From CAZKGE01 sp964541695 (GTDB lineage Bacteria > Bacillota > Clostridia > Christensenellales > CAG-138), in assembly GCA_964541695.1 (NCBI GenBank), contig CAZIRB010000020.1, forward strand, positions 1 through 27,949: DNA of 27,949 nt, given 5' to 3'. Shown here piece after piece: positions 7,836-15,268 of this stretch (position 1 is the stretch's first letter; each line of letters begins with the position of its first letter). The notes below the pieces were generated by a model. The model searched no databases and was not told the origin of the DNA. It was given only the letters and a program-made list of their open reading frames with translations. Made by a program: the position numbers and the translations under genes.

Positions 7836-9023
7836 ATGAAAAAACGCGTGATACTGATCGTGCTCGACAGCGCGGGCATCGGCGAGATGCCGGACGCGGC
7901 GGAGTTTTGCGACGCGGGCTCAAACACGATCGGCAATATCTTTAAGGTCCGCGGATATCTGGACGTGCCGAACATGAAGAAGCTCGGGCTGTTCAACATC
8001 TCGGGCAGCGGCCTGCCGCCGGCCCATGGCGCGCTGGACGGCGCGTTCGGCAAGTGCGCGGAGGTCACAAAGGCCAAGGACACGACCTGCGGGCACTGGG
8101 AGATGGCGGGGCTGCCGCTCGAGCGTCCATTCGAGACGTTTCCGGCGGGCTTCCCGGCGGAGCTGATCCGGGCGTTCGAAACCCGCATCGGCCGCGGGAC
8201 GATCGGCAACGTGGTCGCCAGCGGCACGGAGATCATCCGCGAGCTTGGCGACGAGCATGTGAGCTCCGGCAGACCCATCGTGTATACGTCGGCCGACAGC
8301 GTGTTCCAGATCGCCATGCACGAGGACGTGATCCCGCTTGCCGAGCAGTACCGCATCTGCGAAGCGGCGCGCGATCTGCTCGACCGCAGCGGCCACATGG
8401 TCGGCCGCGTGATCGCAAGGCCGTTTACCGGTCAAAGCGGGCACTACGCGCGCACGGAAAACCGGAAGGACTACGCGGTCGAGCCGTTTTCGGACACGAT
8501 ACTCGACGCGCTCACGGCGCGCGGCCTCGAGGTCGTCGGCGTCGGCAAGATCGAGGACATCTTCTGCCACCGCGGCATCACGACCGCGGACCACACGCGC
8601 AACAACCGCGACGGTATCGCGTCCACGCTGCGCTTCACCGAAAGCGGGCAGGGGGCGTTTATATTTGCTAACCTCGTCGACTTCGATATGCTCTACGGCC
8701 ACCGCAACGACGTGGAGGGCTACGCCGCCGCGCTCGAGTACTTCGACGCGCGCCTGCCCGAGCTGACCGCGGCGCTTGCCGAGGGCGACATATTGATGAT
8801 CACGGCCGACCACGGCTGCGACCCGACGACGAACAGCACGGACCACTCGCGCGAGTACATCCCGCTGTTGATCACGGGACCGCGGGTGAAACAGGGCGTC
8901 GACCTCGGCGTTCGGTCTTCGTTTGCGGACATCGGCGCCACGGTCTACGCGTACCTGACCGGGGAGATTTGGAGCGCCGGCACATCATTTTTACCGGAGA
9001 TACTGGAGGAAACAAATGCATGA
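7836..9023 (+). CDS. deoB: Phosphopentomutase
   Basis: Interconverts (deoxy)ribose 1-phosphate and 5-phosphate, linking nucleoside breakdown to central metabolism; Mn-dependent, alkaline-phosphatase superfamily, cytosolic. The 395-residue product (B. subtilis Drm is about 394) has the metal-binding VLDSAGIGEMPDA (Asp11), DTTCGHWEMAG containing the threonine that carries the phosphate (Thr83, right after Asp82), the cap domain, HRGITTADHTRNN, and the C-terminal metal motifs TADHGCDPTTNSTDHSREY. Cys85 replaces the Thr/Ser usual before GHWE, a variable site. ATG 7836 is chosen because GAGGTGA at 7824-7830 sits 5 bases upstream and because the domain starts at once; the frame opens at 7800. It overlaps punA by 8 bases. 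Confidence 0.96.
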   Translation: MKKRVILIVLDSAGIGEMPDAAEFCDAGSNTIGNIFKVRGYLDVPNMKKLGLFNISGSGLPPAHGALDGAFGKCAEVTKAKDTTCGHWEMAGLPLERPFETFPAGFPAELIRAFETRIGRGTIGNVVASGTEIIRELGDEHVSSGRPIVYTSADSVFQIAMHEDVIPLAEQYRICEAARDLLDRSGHMVGRVIARPFTGQSGHYARTENRKDYAVEPFSDTILDALTARGLEVVGVGKIEDIFCHRGITTADHTRNNRDGIASTLRFTESGQGAFIFANLVDFDMLYGHRNDVEGYAAALEYFDARLPELTAALAEGDILMITADHGCDPTTNSTDHSREYIPLLITGPRVKQGVDLGVRSSFADIGATVYAYLTGEIWSAGTSFLPEILEETNA

Positions 9024-9831
9024 CGCCATCAGCGCGGCCGTTTCTGAGCTTTCCCCGCTTTGCGGGCAAAACTGCCGGATCGGCCTGATTCTGGGCTCGG
9101 GCCTGGGCGACTATGCCGAGGGATTGCTGCACAAAAGGGCCGTCTCCTACGCGGATATCGAGGGCTATCCCACGGCGTCCGTGGCGGGGCACGCGGGCCG
9201 GTTCGTCGTCGGCGACAAGTTCGGCAAGCGCGTGATCGCCATGCAGGGCCGGTTCCACTACTACGAGGGCTATCCGCAGGGCGCCGTTGCGCTCGGCGTG
9301 CGCACGATGAAGCGGCTGGGCGTGACGCACCTGCTCGTGACGAACGCCGCGGGCGGCGTGGACACGTCGCTCTCGCCCGGCACGCTGATGCTCGTGTCGG
9401 ACCACATCAACTTTTCGGGCAACAACCCGCTCATCGGCAAGAACGACGACTCGTTCGGCCCGCGCTTTCCGGACCAGAGCAACGTCTACGACCGCGAGCT
9501 GCGCAAGAGCGCGCTTGCGGCGGCAAAGCGCGCGGGCATCGAGCTAGTCGAGGGCGTGTACATGATGTTCTCCGGCCCGACGTTCGAGACGCCGGCGGAG
9601 ATCCGCATGGCGCGCGTGCTCGGCGCGGCGGCGGTCGGCATGTCGACGGTGCCGGAGGCGGTCGTCGCGACGCACTGCGGCATGCGCGTGCTCGGCGTCT
9701 CGCTGATTACGAACATGGCCGCGGGCGTGCTCGACCAGCCGCTCTCGCACGAGGAGGTGTTCGCAGCGGCCAAGAGCGCGTCCGGCGAGTTTACGAAGCT
9801 GATCGACACGATTCTCTCAGAGGTCTTTTAG
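9016..9831 (+). CDS. punA: Purine-nucleoside phosphorylase (trimeric type)
   Basis: Cleaves guanosine/inosine-type nucleosides with phosphate to free base and (deoxy)ribose 1-phosphate, which DeoB then isomerises. The 271-residue product has the family motifs LILGSGLGDYAE (phosphate site), VAGHAGRFVVG, MQGRFHYYEGY, VTNAAGGVD, the base/ribose site GPTFETPAEIR, GMSTVPEAVVA and LITNMAAGV. Length fits the low-molecular-weight trimeric class (PupG-like). TGGAGGA at 9004-9010 sets the start, which lies inside the deoB 3' end (8-base overlap), so the two are coupled. A terminator-like hairpin follows. Confidence 0.96.
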   Translation: MHDAISAAVSELSPLCGQNCRIGLILGSGLGDYAEGLLHKRAVSYADIEGYPTASVAGHAGRFVVGDKFGKRVIAMQGRFHYYEGYPQGAVALGVRTMKRLGVTHLLVTNAAGGVDTSLSPGTLMLVSDHINFSGNNPLIGKNDDSFGPRFPDQSNVYDRELRKSALAAAKRAGIELVEGVYMMFSGPTFETPAEIRMARVLGAAAVGMSTVPEAVVATHCGMRVLGVSLITNMAAGVLDQPLSHEEVFAAAKSASGEFTKLIDTILSEVF

Positions 9832-9856
9832 CGGACGCGCCCGTTTTCGGGCATGA

Positions 9857-9906
9857 ACCCCCGGTGTTTCGACATATATTGTTTTGAAACAACGGGGGTG
9901 TTTTTT
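9857..9906 (+). terminator. intrinsic terminator after punA, overlapping the dacF ribosome site
   Basis: Outer stem ACCCCCG (9857-9863) with CGGGGGT (9893-9899), inner stem GTTTC (9866-9870) with GAAAC (9886-9890), then six T (9901-9906). GGGGGTG at 9894-9900, the only purine-rich stretch before the dacF ATG at 9909, lies in the 3' arm. A smaller hairpin, GCCCG-TTTT-CGGGC (9839-9852), precedes it. Confidence 0.7.
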
Positions 9907-9908
9907 GC

Positions 9909-11054
9909 ATGAAAAGAATCGCTGCAGCCCTATTTGCCGCGCTGCTTTTTCTTTGCGGCCTGCCTGTGGCGCTGGCCGAGGAGGCGGCGCTCGACGCCGA
10001 GCTGCCCGCGCTCGGCGGGTACCTGCTGACCGAGGCGACGACCGGCCAAAGGATCGCGGGGAAGAACGAGGGCGAGCGGTACTTTGTCGCTGGCCTGTCC
10101 AAGCTGCCGGCGATATTGACGCTCGCGCAGGCGTTCGACGACGGCACCGTGTCGGAGGACGCCGTCATGCGCGTCAGCGCGCGCGCGGCCGACGTGCCCG
10201 GGCCGACCGCCTTCCTCGAGGAGGGCGAGCAGATCAAGGCCGGCGCGCTGATGAAGGCCGCGGTCATGATCTCGGCGGGCGACGCGATCATCACGCTGTG
10301 CGAGAACGTGTTCGGCTCCGAGGGCGTGATGCTCGAGAACATGGCGGTCACGATGCGGATGCTGGGCCTCGAGTGCGAGCAGACCAGCGTGCTGGGCGCC
10401 GAGACACCGTTCTCGGCAGAAACGCTTGCTTCGCTCGGCTCCGCCGCCGCCAAGAGCCCGACGTTCTCGAAGTATTCCGCGCTGTTTCTGGACTCGATCC
10501 AGCACGACGACGGCCGCGAGACGGAGCTGGTCAACGCCAACCGCATGGTCCGCTTCTACGCGGGCGCGTCCGGCGTGCTGACGGGCTCCTCGCAGCAGGA
10601 CGGCTACTGCGGCGTCATCTCGGTGAATCGAAGCGGCACGACGCTGATTGCGGTCGTGATCGGCGCCAAGGACTCCGGCACGCGCTTTGCGGCCGCGGAG
10701 GCCATGCTCAACTACGGCTTCCAGAACTTTACCGCAAAGCAGCTTGCCAAGGCGGGCGGCGTGCTCGTGCCCGGCGTGCCCGTGCGCGGCGGCTCGAAGA
10801 AGACCGTCAACCTGATCGCACACGAGGACGTGACGGTGCTCGTCAAAAAGAACCTGGGCAAGCTGCTCGAGACGCGCGACGTGCCGGATACGCTGGAGGC
10901 GCCGATCACGGCCGAGGAGGTCGTGGGCACGGTGACGTACGCGGACGAGGCGGGCACGGTGGTGGCCGAGTTCAACCTCTATGCGGACACGGCGGTCGAG
11001 CCGTTCGGCATCCTGGACATCCTGCGTCGCATGATGCGCGATTTTGCCGCTTAA
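9909..11054 (+). CDS. DacF-like penicillin-binding-protein fold, catalytic motifs lost
   Basis: Homologue of the sporulation D-alanyl-D-alanine carboxypeptidase DacF (peptidase S11), 381 residues, which normally trims peptidoglycan stem peptides. A clear signal peptide (MKRIAAALFAALLFLCGLPV, cleavage near ALA-EE at about 23) implies export. The S11 fold is traceable through NANRMVRFYAGASGVLTG and QQDGYCGVISV, and a C-terminal PBP5_C-like domain with an end helix (ILDILRRMMRDF) follows. All three active-site motifs are changed: SxxK is GLSK (62-65), SxN is SAG (122-124) and KTG is LTG (224-226). It is therefore predicted inactive as a transpeptidase/carboxypeptidase. The position after deoB-punA equals that of dacF in Bacillus, supporting orthology. 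The SD GGGGGTG is in the preceding terminator. Confidence 0.85.
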   Translation: MKRIAAALFAALLFLCGLPVALAEEAALDAELPALGGYLLTEATTGQRIAGKNEGERYFVAGLSKLPAILTLAQAFDDGTVSEDAVMRVSARAADVPGPTAFLEEGEQIKAGALMKAAVMISAGDAIITLCENVFGSEGVMLENMAVTMRMLGLECEQTSVLGAETPFSAETLASLGSAAAKSPTFSKYSALFLDSIQHDDGRETELVNANRMVRFYAGASGVLTGSSQQDGYCGVISVNRSGTTLIAVVIGAKDSGTRFAAAEAMLNYGFQNFTAKQLAKAGGVLVPGVPVRGGSKKTVNLIAHEDVTVLVKKNLGKLLETRDVPDTLEAPITAEEVVGTVTYADEAGTVVAEFNLYADTAVEPFGILDILRRMMRDFAA

Positions 11055-11055
11055 G

Positions 11056-11084
11056 TTGCATATTCGCCCGCGTTCCCGTATAAT
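11056..11084 (+). promoter_or_regulatory. sigma-A promoter of the M50 protease-scpAB operon
   Basis: TTGCAT (11056-11061), 17 bases, perfect TATAAT (11079-11084). It starts two bases after the dacF stop. Because the -10 covers ATG 11083, that ATG cannot be the protease start, which supports TTG 11116. Confidence 0.8.
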
Positions 11085-11115
11085 GAACGCGAAGAATCTG
11101 CAAGGAGAAACCAAC

Positions 11116-11772
11116 TTGTTTTCACGCATCCGAGAGCTCTTTACCGATCCGCTGCGGCTCGTCTACGTGCTGCCCGCGATTCTGATCGGCCTGACCGTGC
11201 ACGAGTGGGCGCACGCGTACGCGGCCTATAAAATGGGCGACCCGACGGCCAAAAACCTCGGTCGCATGACGCTCAATCCCCTGGCGCACATCGATCCGTT
11301 CGGTTTTTTGATGCTGATCGTCGTGGGCTTTGGCTGGGCTAGGCCCGTGCCGGTCAACCCGCGTAACTTCAAAAACTTCCGGCGCGACGACATCATCGTA
11401 TCGCTGGCGGGCATCGCAGCAAACTGCGTCGTCGCGTTTCTGGCCACGCTGATCTTCTATTTCGGCGCGTACAAATGGAACCTTCTGGATAACGCCGCGT
11501 TCACCGGCATCATGACGGGCGTCATCGGCATCAACCTGTCGCTGATGCTGTTTAACCTTTTGCCGATCCACCCGCTCGACGGCTCGCACGTAGCCGAGAG
11601 CCTGTTCTACCGCAAGGCGCCGCGCTTCTTCAACTTCCTGCGCCAGTACGGGCAATGGATTCTGATCGGGCTTCTGATCACGAACACGCTCTCCTCGGCG
11701 CTAAGCGCGGCGGTCAACGGGATATTCTCCGCGTTCTCATCCGCGGCGCTGTTCCTCGTCGGGCTTTTCTAG
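11116..11772 (+). CDS. Site-2 protease family (M50) membrane metalloprotease
   Basis: Polytopic membrane zinc protease of the YwhC-like site-2 family; substrate unknown. The 218-residue product has the zinc motif HEWAHAYAAY in the first membrane segment, the second-site motif NLLPIHPLDGSHV in a later one, and about five or six hydrophobic segments (VLPAILIGLTV; FGFLMLIVVGFGWA; IIVSLAGIAANCVVAFLATL; IMTGVIGINLSLMLF; WILIGLLITNTL; AALFLVGLF). TTG 11116 is chosen: AAGGAG at 11102-11107 is 8 bases upstream, and the promoter -10 covers the earlier ATG. It heads a run with scpA and scpB (19-base gap), a frequent association in Clostridia. Intramembrane cleavage is inferred from family membership only. 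Confidence 0.93.
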   Translation: MFSRIRELFTDPLRLVYVLPAILIGLTVHEWAHAYAAYKMGDPTAKNLGRMTLNPLAHIDPFGFLMLIVVGFGWARPVPVNPRNFKNFRRDDIIVSLAGIAANCVVAFLATLIFYFGAYKWNLLDNAAFTGIMTGVIGINLSLMLFNLLPIHPLDGSHVAESLFYRKAPRFFNFLRQYGQWILIGLLITNTLSSALSAAVNGIFSAFSSAALFLVGLF

Positions 11773-11791
11773 GCCCTAAGCGGAGGGGGAT

Positions 11792-12559
11792 ATGGCGTAT
11801 TCCGTTCACCTGGCCCAGTTTGAAGGTCCGCTGGACCTGCTGCTGCACCTCATTTCCGAAGCGGAGCTGGACATAAAAGACATCTTCGTCTCGGAGATCA
11901 CGGCGCAGTACCTTTCGTATATGGACGAGGTGGACGCGCTCGACATGGACAAGGCGAGCGAGTTTCTGTCCATGGCCGCGACGCTTTTGTACATTAAATC
12001 GCGCCAGCTTTTGCCCAAGCCGCCCGCCGAGAGCGAGGAGGGCGAGGACCCGGAGGCGATGCTGATTAGGCAGCTGCGCGACTATCAGGCGTTTAAGAAG
12101 GCGGGGGAGGAGTTTAAGACGCTGTTCGACCGCGCGGCCAGGAGCATGACCAGGCTCCCGGAGGACGTGCTGCTGCCGCCGCCGCAGGTCGAGCTTGACG
12201 GCGCGACGCTCGACGCGCTGATGCTCGCGTTTGCGGAGCTGATGCGGCGCGGCGAGACGGAGCAGAAGCTGGACCACACGCAGCGCGTGCGGTCGGACCG
12301 GTACACGGTCCGCGCGCAGATCCGCAAGATCCGCGAGGCGCTCGCCTGCGGTTCCGCGCTGCTGTTTACGGACCTGTTTGCGGCGGACGCCGACCGGCTC
12401 GAGCGGATCGTGACGCTCATGGCGCTGCTCGAGATGCTGCTGCACGGCGAGGTCCATATCCGCCAGGGCGTGCCGTTCGCGCCGATCAAGGTCAGCGCCA
12501 AGGCGCTGCTCGGCGACGAGGAATCCGAATACGACTATCTCGACGACGAATCGGAGTAA
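11792..12559 (+). CDS. scpA: Segregation and condensation protein A
   Basis: Kleisin subunit that bridges SMC heads and binds ScpB in the bacterial condensin; cytosolic, chromosome-associated. The 255-residue product starts with the diagnostic YSVHLAQFEGPLDLLLHLI, followed by ISEAELDIKDIFVSEITAQY and the helix with SEFLSMAATLLYIKSRQLLP. A Pro/Glu-rich linker and a C-terminal winged helix (TDLFAADADRLERIVTLMALLEMLL) complete the kleisin. GGAGGGGG just before the ATG supports the start. scpB follows after 6 bases. Confidence 0.96.
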   Translation: MAYSVHLAQFEGPLDLLLHLISEAELDIKDIFVSEITAQYLSYMDEVDALDMDKASEFLSMAATLLYIKSRQLLPKPPAESEEGEDPEAMLIRQLRDYQAFKKAGEEFKTLFDRAARSMTRLPEDVLLPPPQVELDGATLDALMLAFAELMRRGETEQKLDHTQRVRSDRYTVRAQIRKIREALACGSALLFTDLFAADADRLERIVTLMALLEMLLHGEVHIRQGVPFAPIKVSAKALLGDEESEYDYLDDESE

Positions 12560-12565
12560 GATACA

Positions 12566-13114
12566 TTGGATAAAAAAACGTTCAACACGCTCGAATGCAT
12601 GCTGTTCGTCGCGGGCGATCCCGTGCCCGTGGCGGAGATCGCGCGCGTGATGCAGCTTTGCCGCGCGGACGCGCACGCGCTGCTTGCGGAGATGGAGGAA
12701 ATCTACCGCGGCGAGGAGCGCGGCGTCCAGCTGCTCGTGACCCCCGAGACTGCGCAGCTTGTCAGCAACAGCGCCTATATCGACAAGGTGGAGGCGCTCA
12801 TGCAGCCGCTCGAACGAAAAAGCGTCTCGCAGTCGATCCTGGAGACGCTCGCGGTGGTTGCGTACCGGCAGCCGGTCACGCGCGCGGACATCGAGAACAT
12901 CCGCGGCGTGCGCTGCGATTATGCGGTCGGCCAGCTTGTGCGGCTCGGCCTGATCGTGGAGGTGGGGCGCAAGGACGCGGTCGGCCGGCCCGTGCTGTTC
13001 GGTACGACGGACAAGTTCCTGCGCCAGTTCGGCCTGCACTCGCTCGACGAGATGCCGGAGTTTCTGCGCTTCTCCGGGCTGGACGACGGGGAGGCGGAGC
13101 AGCTGACCGTCTAG
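12566..13114 (+). CDS. scpB: Segregation and condensation protein B
   Basis: Winged-helix dimer that binds ScpA in the SMC complex. The 182-residue product matches the family through LECMLFVAGDPVPVAEIARVM, YRGEERGVQLLVTPETAQL, ILETLAVVAYRQPVTRADIE and IRGVRCDYAVGQLVRLGLI, then the end GTTDKFLRQFGL. Start is TTG 12566 with GGAG 9 bases upstream. Its stop codon overlaps, on the opposite strand, the stop of the next (minus-strand) gene within the sequence CTAG, so the two convergent genes have no space for a terminator between them. Confidence 0.95.
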   Translation: MDKKTFNTLECMLFVAGDPVPVAEIARVMQLCRADAHALLAEMEEIYRGEERGVQLLVTPETAQLVSNSAYIDKVEALMQPLERKSVSQSILETLAVVAYRQPVTRADIENIRGVRCDYAVGQLVRLGLIVEVGRKDAVGRPVLFGTTDKFLRQFGLHSLDEMPEFLRFSGLDDGEAEQLTV

Positions 13115-13578
13115 TCGAGCGGCAGCAGTTTGACGTTGATGTCGCCGTCGTCTACGGTCAACAGCGCGCAGGACGGCTTTGAACCGCCCAAGGGGCGCGT
13201 GAGGCTTCCGGGGTTGATGAGCAGGATGTCGCCCTGCGCCTGCAGCAGCGGCACGTGCGTGTGCCCGAACAGCGCCGCCGCGCAGTGCGTCTCCTCCGCG
13301 CGCCCGGCGATGTGGTATACGTCGCGGAACCGGTCGCCGTGCACCAGAAGGAGCTGCGCGCCGCCTAAGGTTACGATCTGCTCGGCGGGGTACGTGCGCT
13401 TAAAGTCGCAGTTGCCGCGCACCGCGTAGAACGGGACGCCGACGCTCTTTGCGATCAGCTCCGCGTCCGCGCCGAAATCCCCCAGGTGTAAAAACGCGTC
13501 GATTGGACCCATGGCGGCAAGCGCCGCGGGCAGGCGGACGAGGTTCCCGTGCGTGTCCGCAAAAACGCCGATCTTCAT
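13111..13578 (-). CDS. YfcE/MJ0936-type metallophosphoesterase
   Basis: Small calcineurin-like phosphodiesterase of 155 residues; in vivo substrate unknown. The metal-binding motifs run in order: FADTHGN (residues 7-13), HLGDFG, RGNCDF (GNxD/E type), LVHGDRF and FGHTHVP near residue 107, then INPGSLTRPLG, which is diagnostic for the YfcE/YsnB group. It overlaps the 3' end of rdgB by 4 bases (ATGA) so the two are translationally coupled, and this order (rdgB then phosphodiesterase) is a common Firmicute arrangement. The 3' end meets the scpB stop tail to tail. Confidence 0.92.
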   Translation of the reverse strand: MKIGVFADTHGNLVRLPAALAAMGPIDAFLHLGDFGADAELIAKSVGVPFYAVRGNCDFKRTYPAEQIVTLGGAQLLLVHGDRFRDVYHIAGRAEETHCAAALFGHTHVPLLQAQGDILLINPGSLTRPLGGSKPSCALLTVDDGDINVKLLPLD

Positions 13579-14171
13579 GACGATTCCCTCTCCAGCATCA
13601 TTTTCAGGTTGGTTAGCGCGCGCTTGCGGTGGCTGACCGCGTTCTTCTCGTCCGCGGACAGCTCCGCAAACGACTTTCCGAGCGGTTCATAGTAAAAATA
13701 CGGGTCGTAGCCGAAGCCGTTGCCGCCGCGCGGCGCGGTTAAAAGCCGCCCCTCGACAAAACCTTCGGCTACAAGCGTGGGCTTGTCCCGCCGCGCGAGC
13801 GCGACGGTCGAGACGAAGCGGCAGCCGCGCCGCTCGTCCGGAACGCCCTGCATCGTTTCCATCAGCTTTCGGTTGTTCGCCGCGTCGTCGTGGCCGTCCC
13901 CCGCAAACCTTGCCGAGTGCACGCCCGGCGCGCCGAAAAGCGCGTCGACGGCAAGGCCGCTGTCGTCGGCGAGCGCGGCGTCAAAGTCCGTCAGCGCGAG
14001 GACCTCCTCCGCCTTTTTGACCGCGTTCTCGGCGAACGTCTCGCCGTCCTCGACAACGTCGATGGCTAGGCCCGCCTCGGCGAGCGTGCGGATGTCCGGG
14101 AACAGGCCGGCGAGGATCTCGCGTATCTCACGGACCTTGTGTGCGTTGTTGGAAGCGATCACCAATCTCAT
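13575..14171 (-). CDS. rdgB: XTP/dITP diphosphatase (RdgB/HAM1)
   Basis: House-cleaning enzyme that hydrolyses dITP, ITP and XTP to monophosphates, keeping deaminated purines out of DNA and RNA. The 198-residue product carries ASNNAHKVREI (substrate-binding SxNxxK), LADDSGLAVDALFGAPGVHSARFAG, the metal/base motif FGYDPYFYY and SHRKRAL at the end, as in the family. ATG 14171 is preferred over in-frame TTG 14177: neither has a ribosome site, but the promoter -10 ends 7 bases before the ATG, so the predicted transcript begins about at the ATG and excludes the TTG. Confidence 0.94.
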   Translation of the reverse strand: MRLVIASNNAHKVREIREILAGLFPDIRTLAEAGLAIDVVEDGETFAENAVKKAEEVLALTDFDAALADDSGLAVDALFGAPGVHSARFAGDGHDDAANNRKLMETMQGVPDERRGCRFVSTVALARRDKPTLVAEGFVEGRLLTAPRGGNGFGYDPYFYYEPLGKSFAELSADEKNAVSHRKRALTNLKMMLERESS

Positions 14172-14178
14172 GCGCAAG

Positions 14179-14207
14179 AGTGTATCAGATTTTTTAGCGC
14201 ATGTAAA
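14179..14207 (-). promoter_or_regulatory. sigma-A promoter of rdgB, next to the start codon
   Basis: Read on the minus strand: TTTACA (14207-14202), 17 bases, TACACT (14184-14179) with TGA just before it (extended -10). The predicted transcription start is about position 14172, one base from the ATG at 14171. Confidence 0.6.
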
Positions 14208-14208
14208 T

Positions 14209-14232
14209 GCGCGCGTTCGGCAAAACGCGCGC
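14209..14232 (-). terminator. hairpin between the GerMN gene and rdgB
   Basis: Perfect 9-base arms GCGCGCGTT (14209-14217) and AACGCGCGC (14224-14232) around a 6-base loop. It lies downstream of the GerMN lipoprotein stop and just upstream of the rdgB promoter. No proper T run follows on the minus strand, so termination efficiency is uncertain. Confidence 0.4.
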
Positions 14233-14264
14233 GGAGCGTGGAAAGAACGGCGGCTTTTATCGGC

Positions 14265-15218
14265 CTAGGAAAGCGGGTTCGCGCTGTCGGAGACGAGGAT
14301 CGGCTCCTTGGTGAGCACCTTGCCGCCGGACTCGAGCACGAGCTTCTTCACCGCGCCGAACTGCGAGCAGGTCAAAGATAGCGTGTCGCACGCGGCGGCG
14401 AACGCTTCCTGGCTGTCCTCGGCGGTCAGCGCGAGGAACGGCTCCGTGAACGTGAGCGTGGCCACGCCGTTCATGAGCGTCGCGGACTCGAGCTGCGTTC
14501 CCTCCGGGAAGCACGGCGAGACCTCGTACGCGGAGGTGGTCTTGAGCAATTCCTCGATCGTGCGCGCGAGGTTGGCCTGGCTGGTTAAATACCGCGTGAC
14601 CGGCACGTAGAAGCCGCTGGCCGCGGTCTTATACCACAGCGTGACGGGGTAGAGCGTCGTGCCCGCCGCGATGGCCGGCAGGTCCTCGGGGTTTTGGATC
14701 AGCTCCGAGAACGGCTCGCCCACGAGCGTGCCGAACGGCAGCGTCTCAAGCGTCTCGCCGTCGAACGTGAGCTGCACGTGCTTGACGCCGTCGCAGCGCA
14801 GCATCGTGTTGACGATCGAGGTCACGGCGGTCTGCTCCGCGTCCTTGTCGGTCAGCTGCGGCATCTCGCGCACGTCGACGGTGGCCGTGCCGCCGCTCGC
14901 CGTCTCGACGGCGAAGCTGACCCCCTCGGGCAGCGTCGGCGTCAGGCCCGCGCCGGAGAGGCCCGCGGTGTTGTCGACCGAGGCGACGAGGAGGCTCAGC
15001 GTCTGCTGCGGAATATCGGTGTCCAGCGGCACGCTGCGCTCCACGGGCACGAGCAGGCCGGCCCCGCCGTCGTAATACACGGTCGTGGCGAACAGTCCGG
15101 TCTTCATGGCGTCCTCGTCGTGCTCGGTGGCCTCGTTTGCAACGGGTACCTGACAGCCCGAAAACGCCAATGCGATCATCAAGATAAAGGACAAAGCAAA
15201 AAAGCAACGCCTGCGCAT
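14265..15218 (-). CDS. Lipoprotein with two GerMN domains
   Basis: Exported lipoprotein of 317 residues, related to the spore germination/sporulation protein GerM. The N terminus is a type II signal peptide (FFALSFILMIALAFSGC, lipidated Cys about residue 22). Two related GerMN-like modules follow: the first around TTVYYDGGAGLLVPVERSV to MLRCDGVKHVQLTFDGE, the second around VTLWYKTAASGFYVPVTRYL to CSQFGAVKKLVLESGGK. The phrase pattern (VxxWY..., VPVTR...) repeats between them. ATG 15218 is preferred, since AAGGAG lies 8 bases upstream; GTG 15227 overlaps that site. It follows rqcH by 50 bases and may share its transcript. A sporulation role is inferred from the family. Confidence 0.85.
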   Translation of the reverse strand: MRRRCFFALSFILMIALAFSGCQVPVANEATEHDEDAMKTGLFATTVYYDGGAGLLVPVERSVPLDTDIPQQTLSLLVASVDNTAGLSGAGLTPTLPEGVSFAVETASGGTATVDVREMPQLTDKDAEQTAVTSIVNTMLRCDGVKHVQLTFDGETLETLPFGTLVGEPFSELIQNPEDLPAIAAGTTLYPVTLWYKTAASGFYVPVTRYLTSQANLARTIEELLKTTSAYEVSPCFPEGTQLESATLMNGVATLTFTEPFLALTAEDSQEAFAAACDTLSLTCSQFGAVKKLVLESGGKVLTKEPILVSDSANPLS

Positions 15219-15268
15219 ACCATCCACTCCTTTATCAAACGATATGACGCAGGCGCCCCGTGTATGTA

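Noticed and set aside
11714..13039. Long minus-strand frame opposite scpA and scpB
   Set aside because: Low-complexity Arg/Leu/His/Val product with no ribosome site; ScpA and ScpB are unambiguous.
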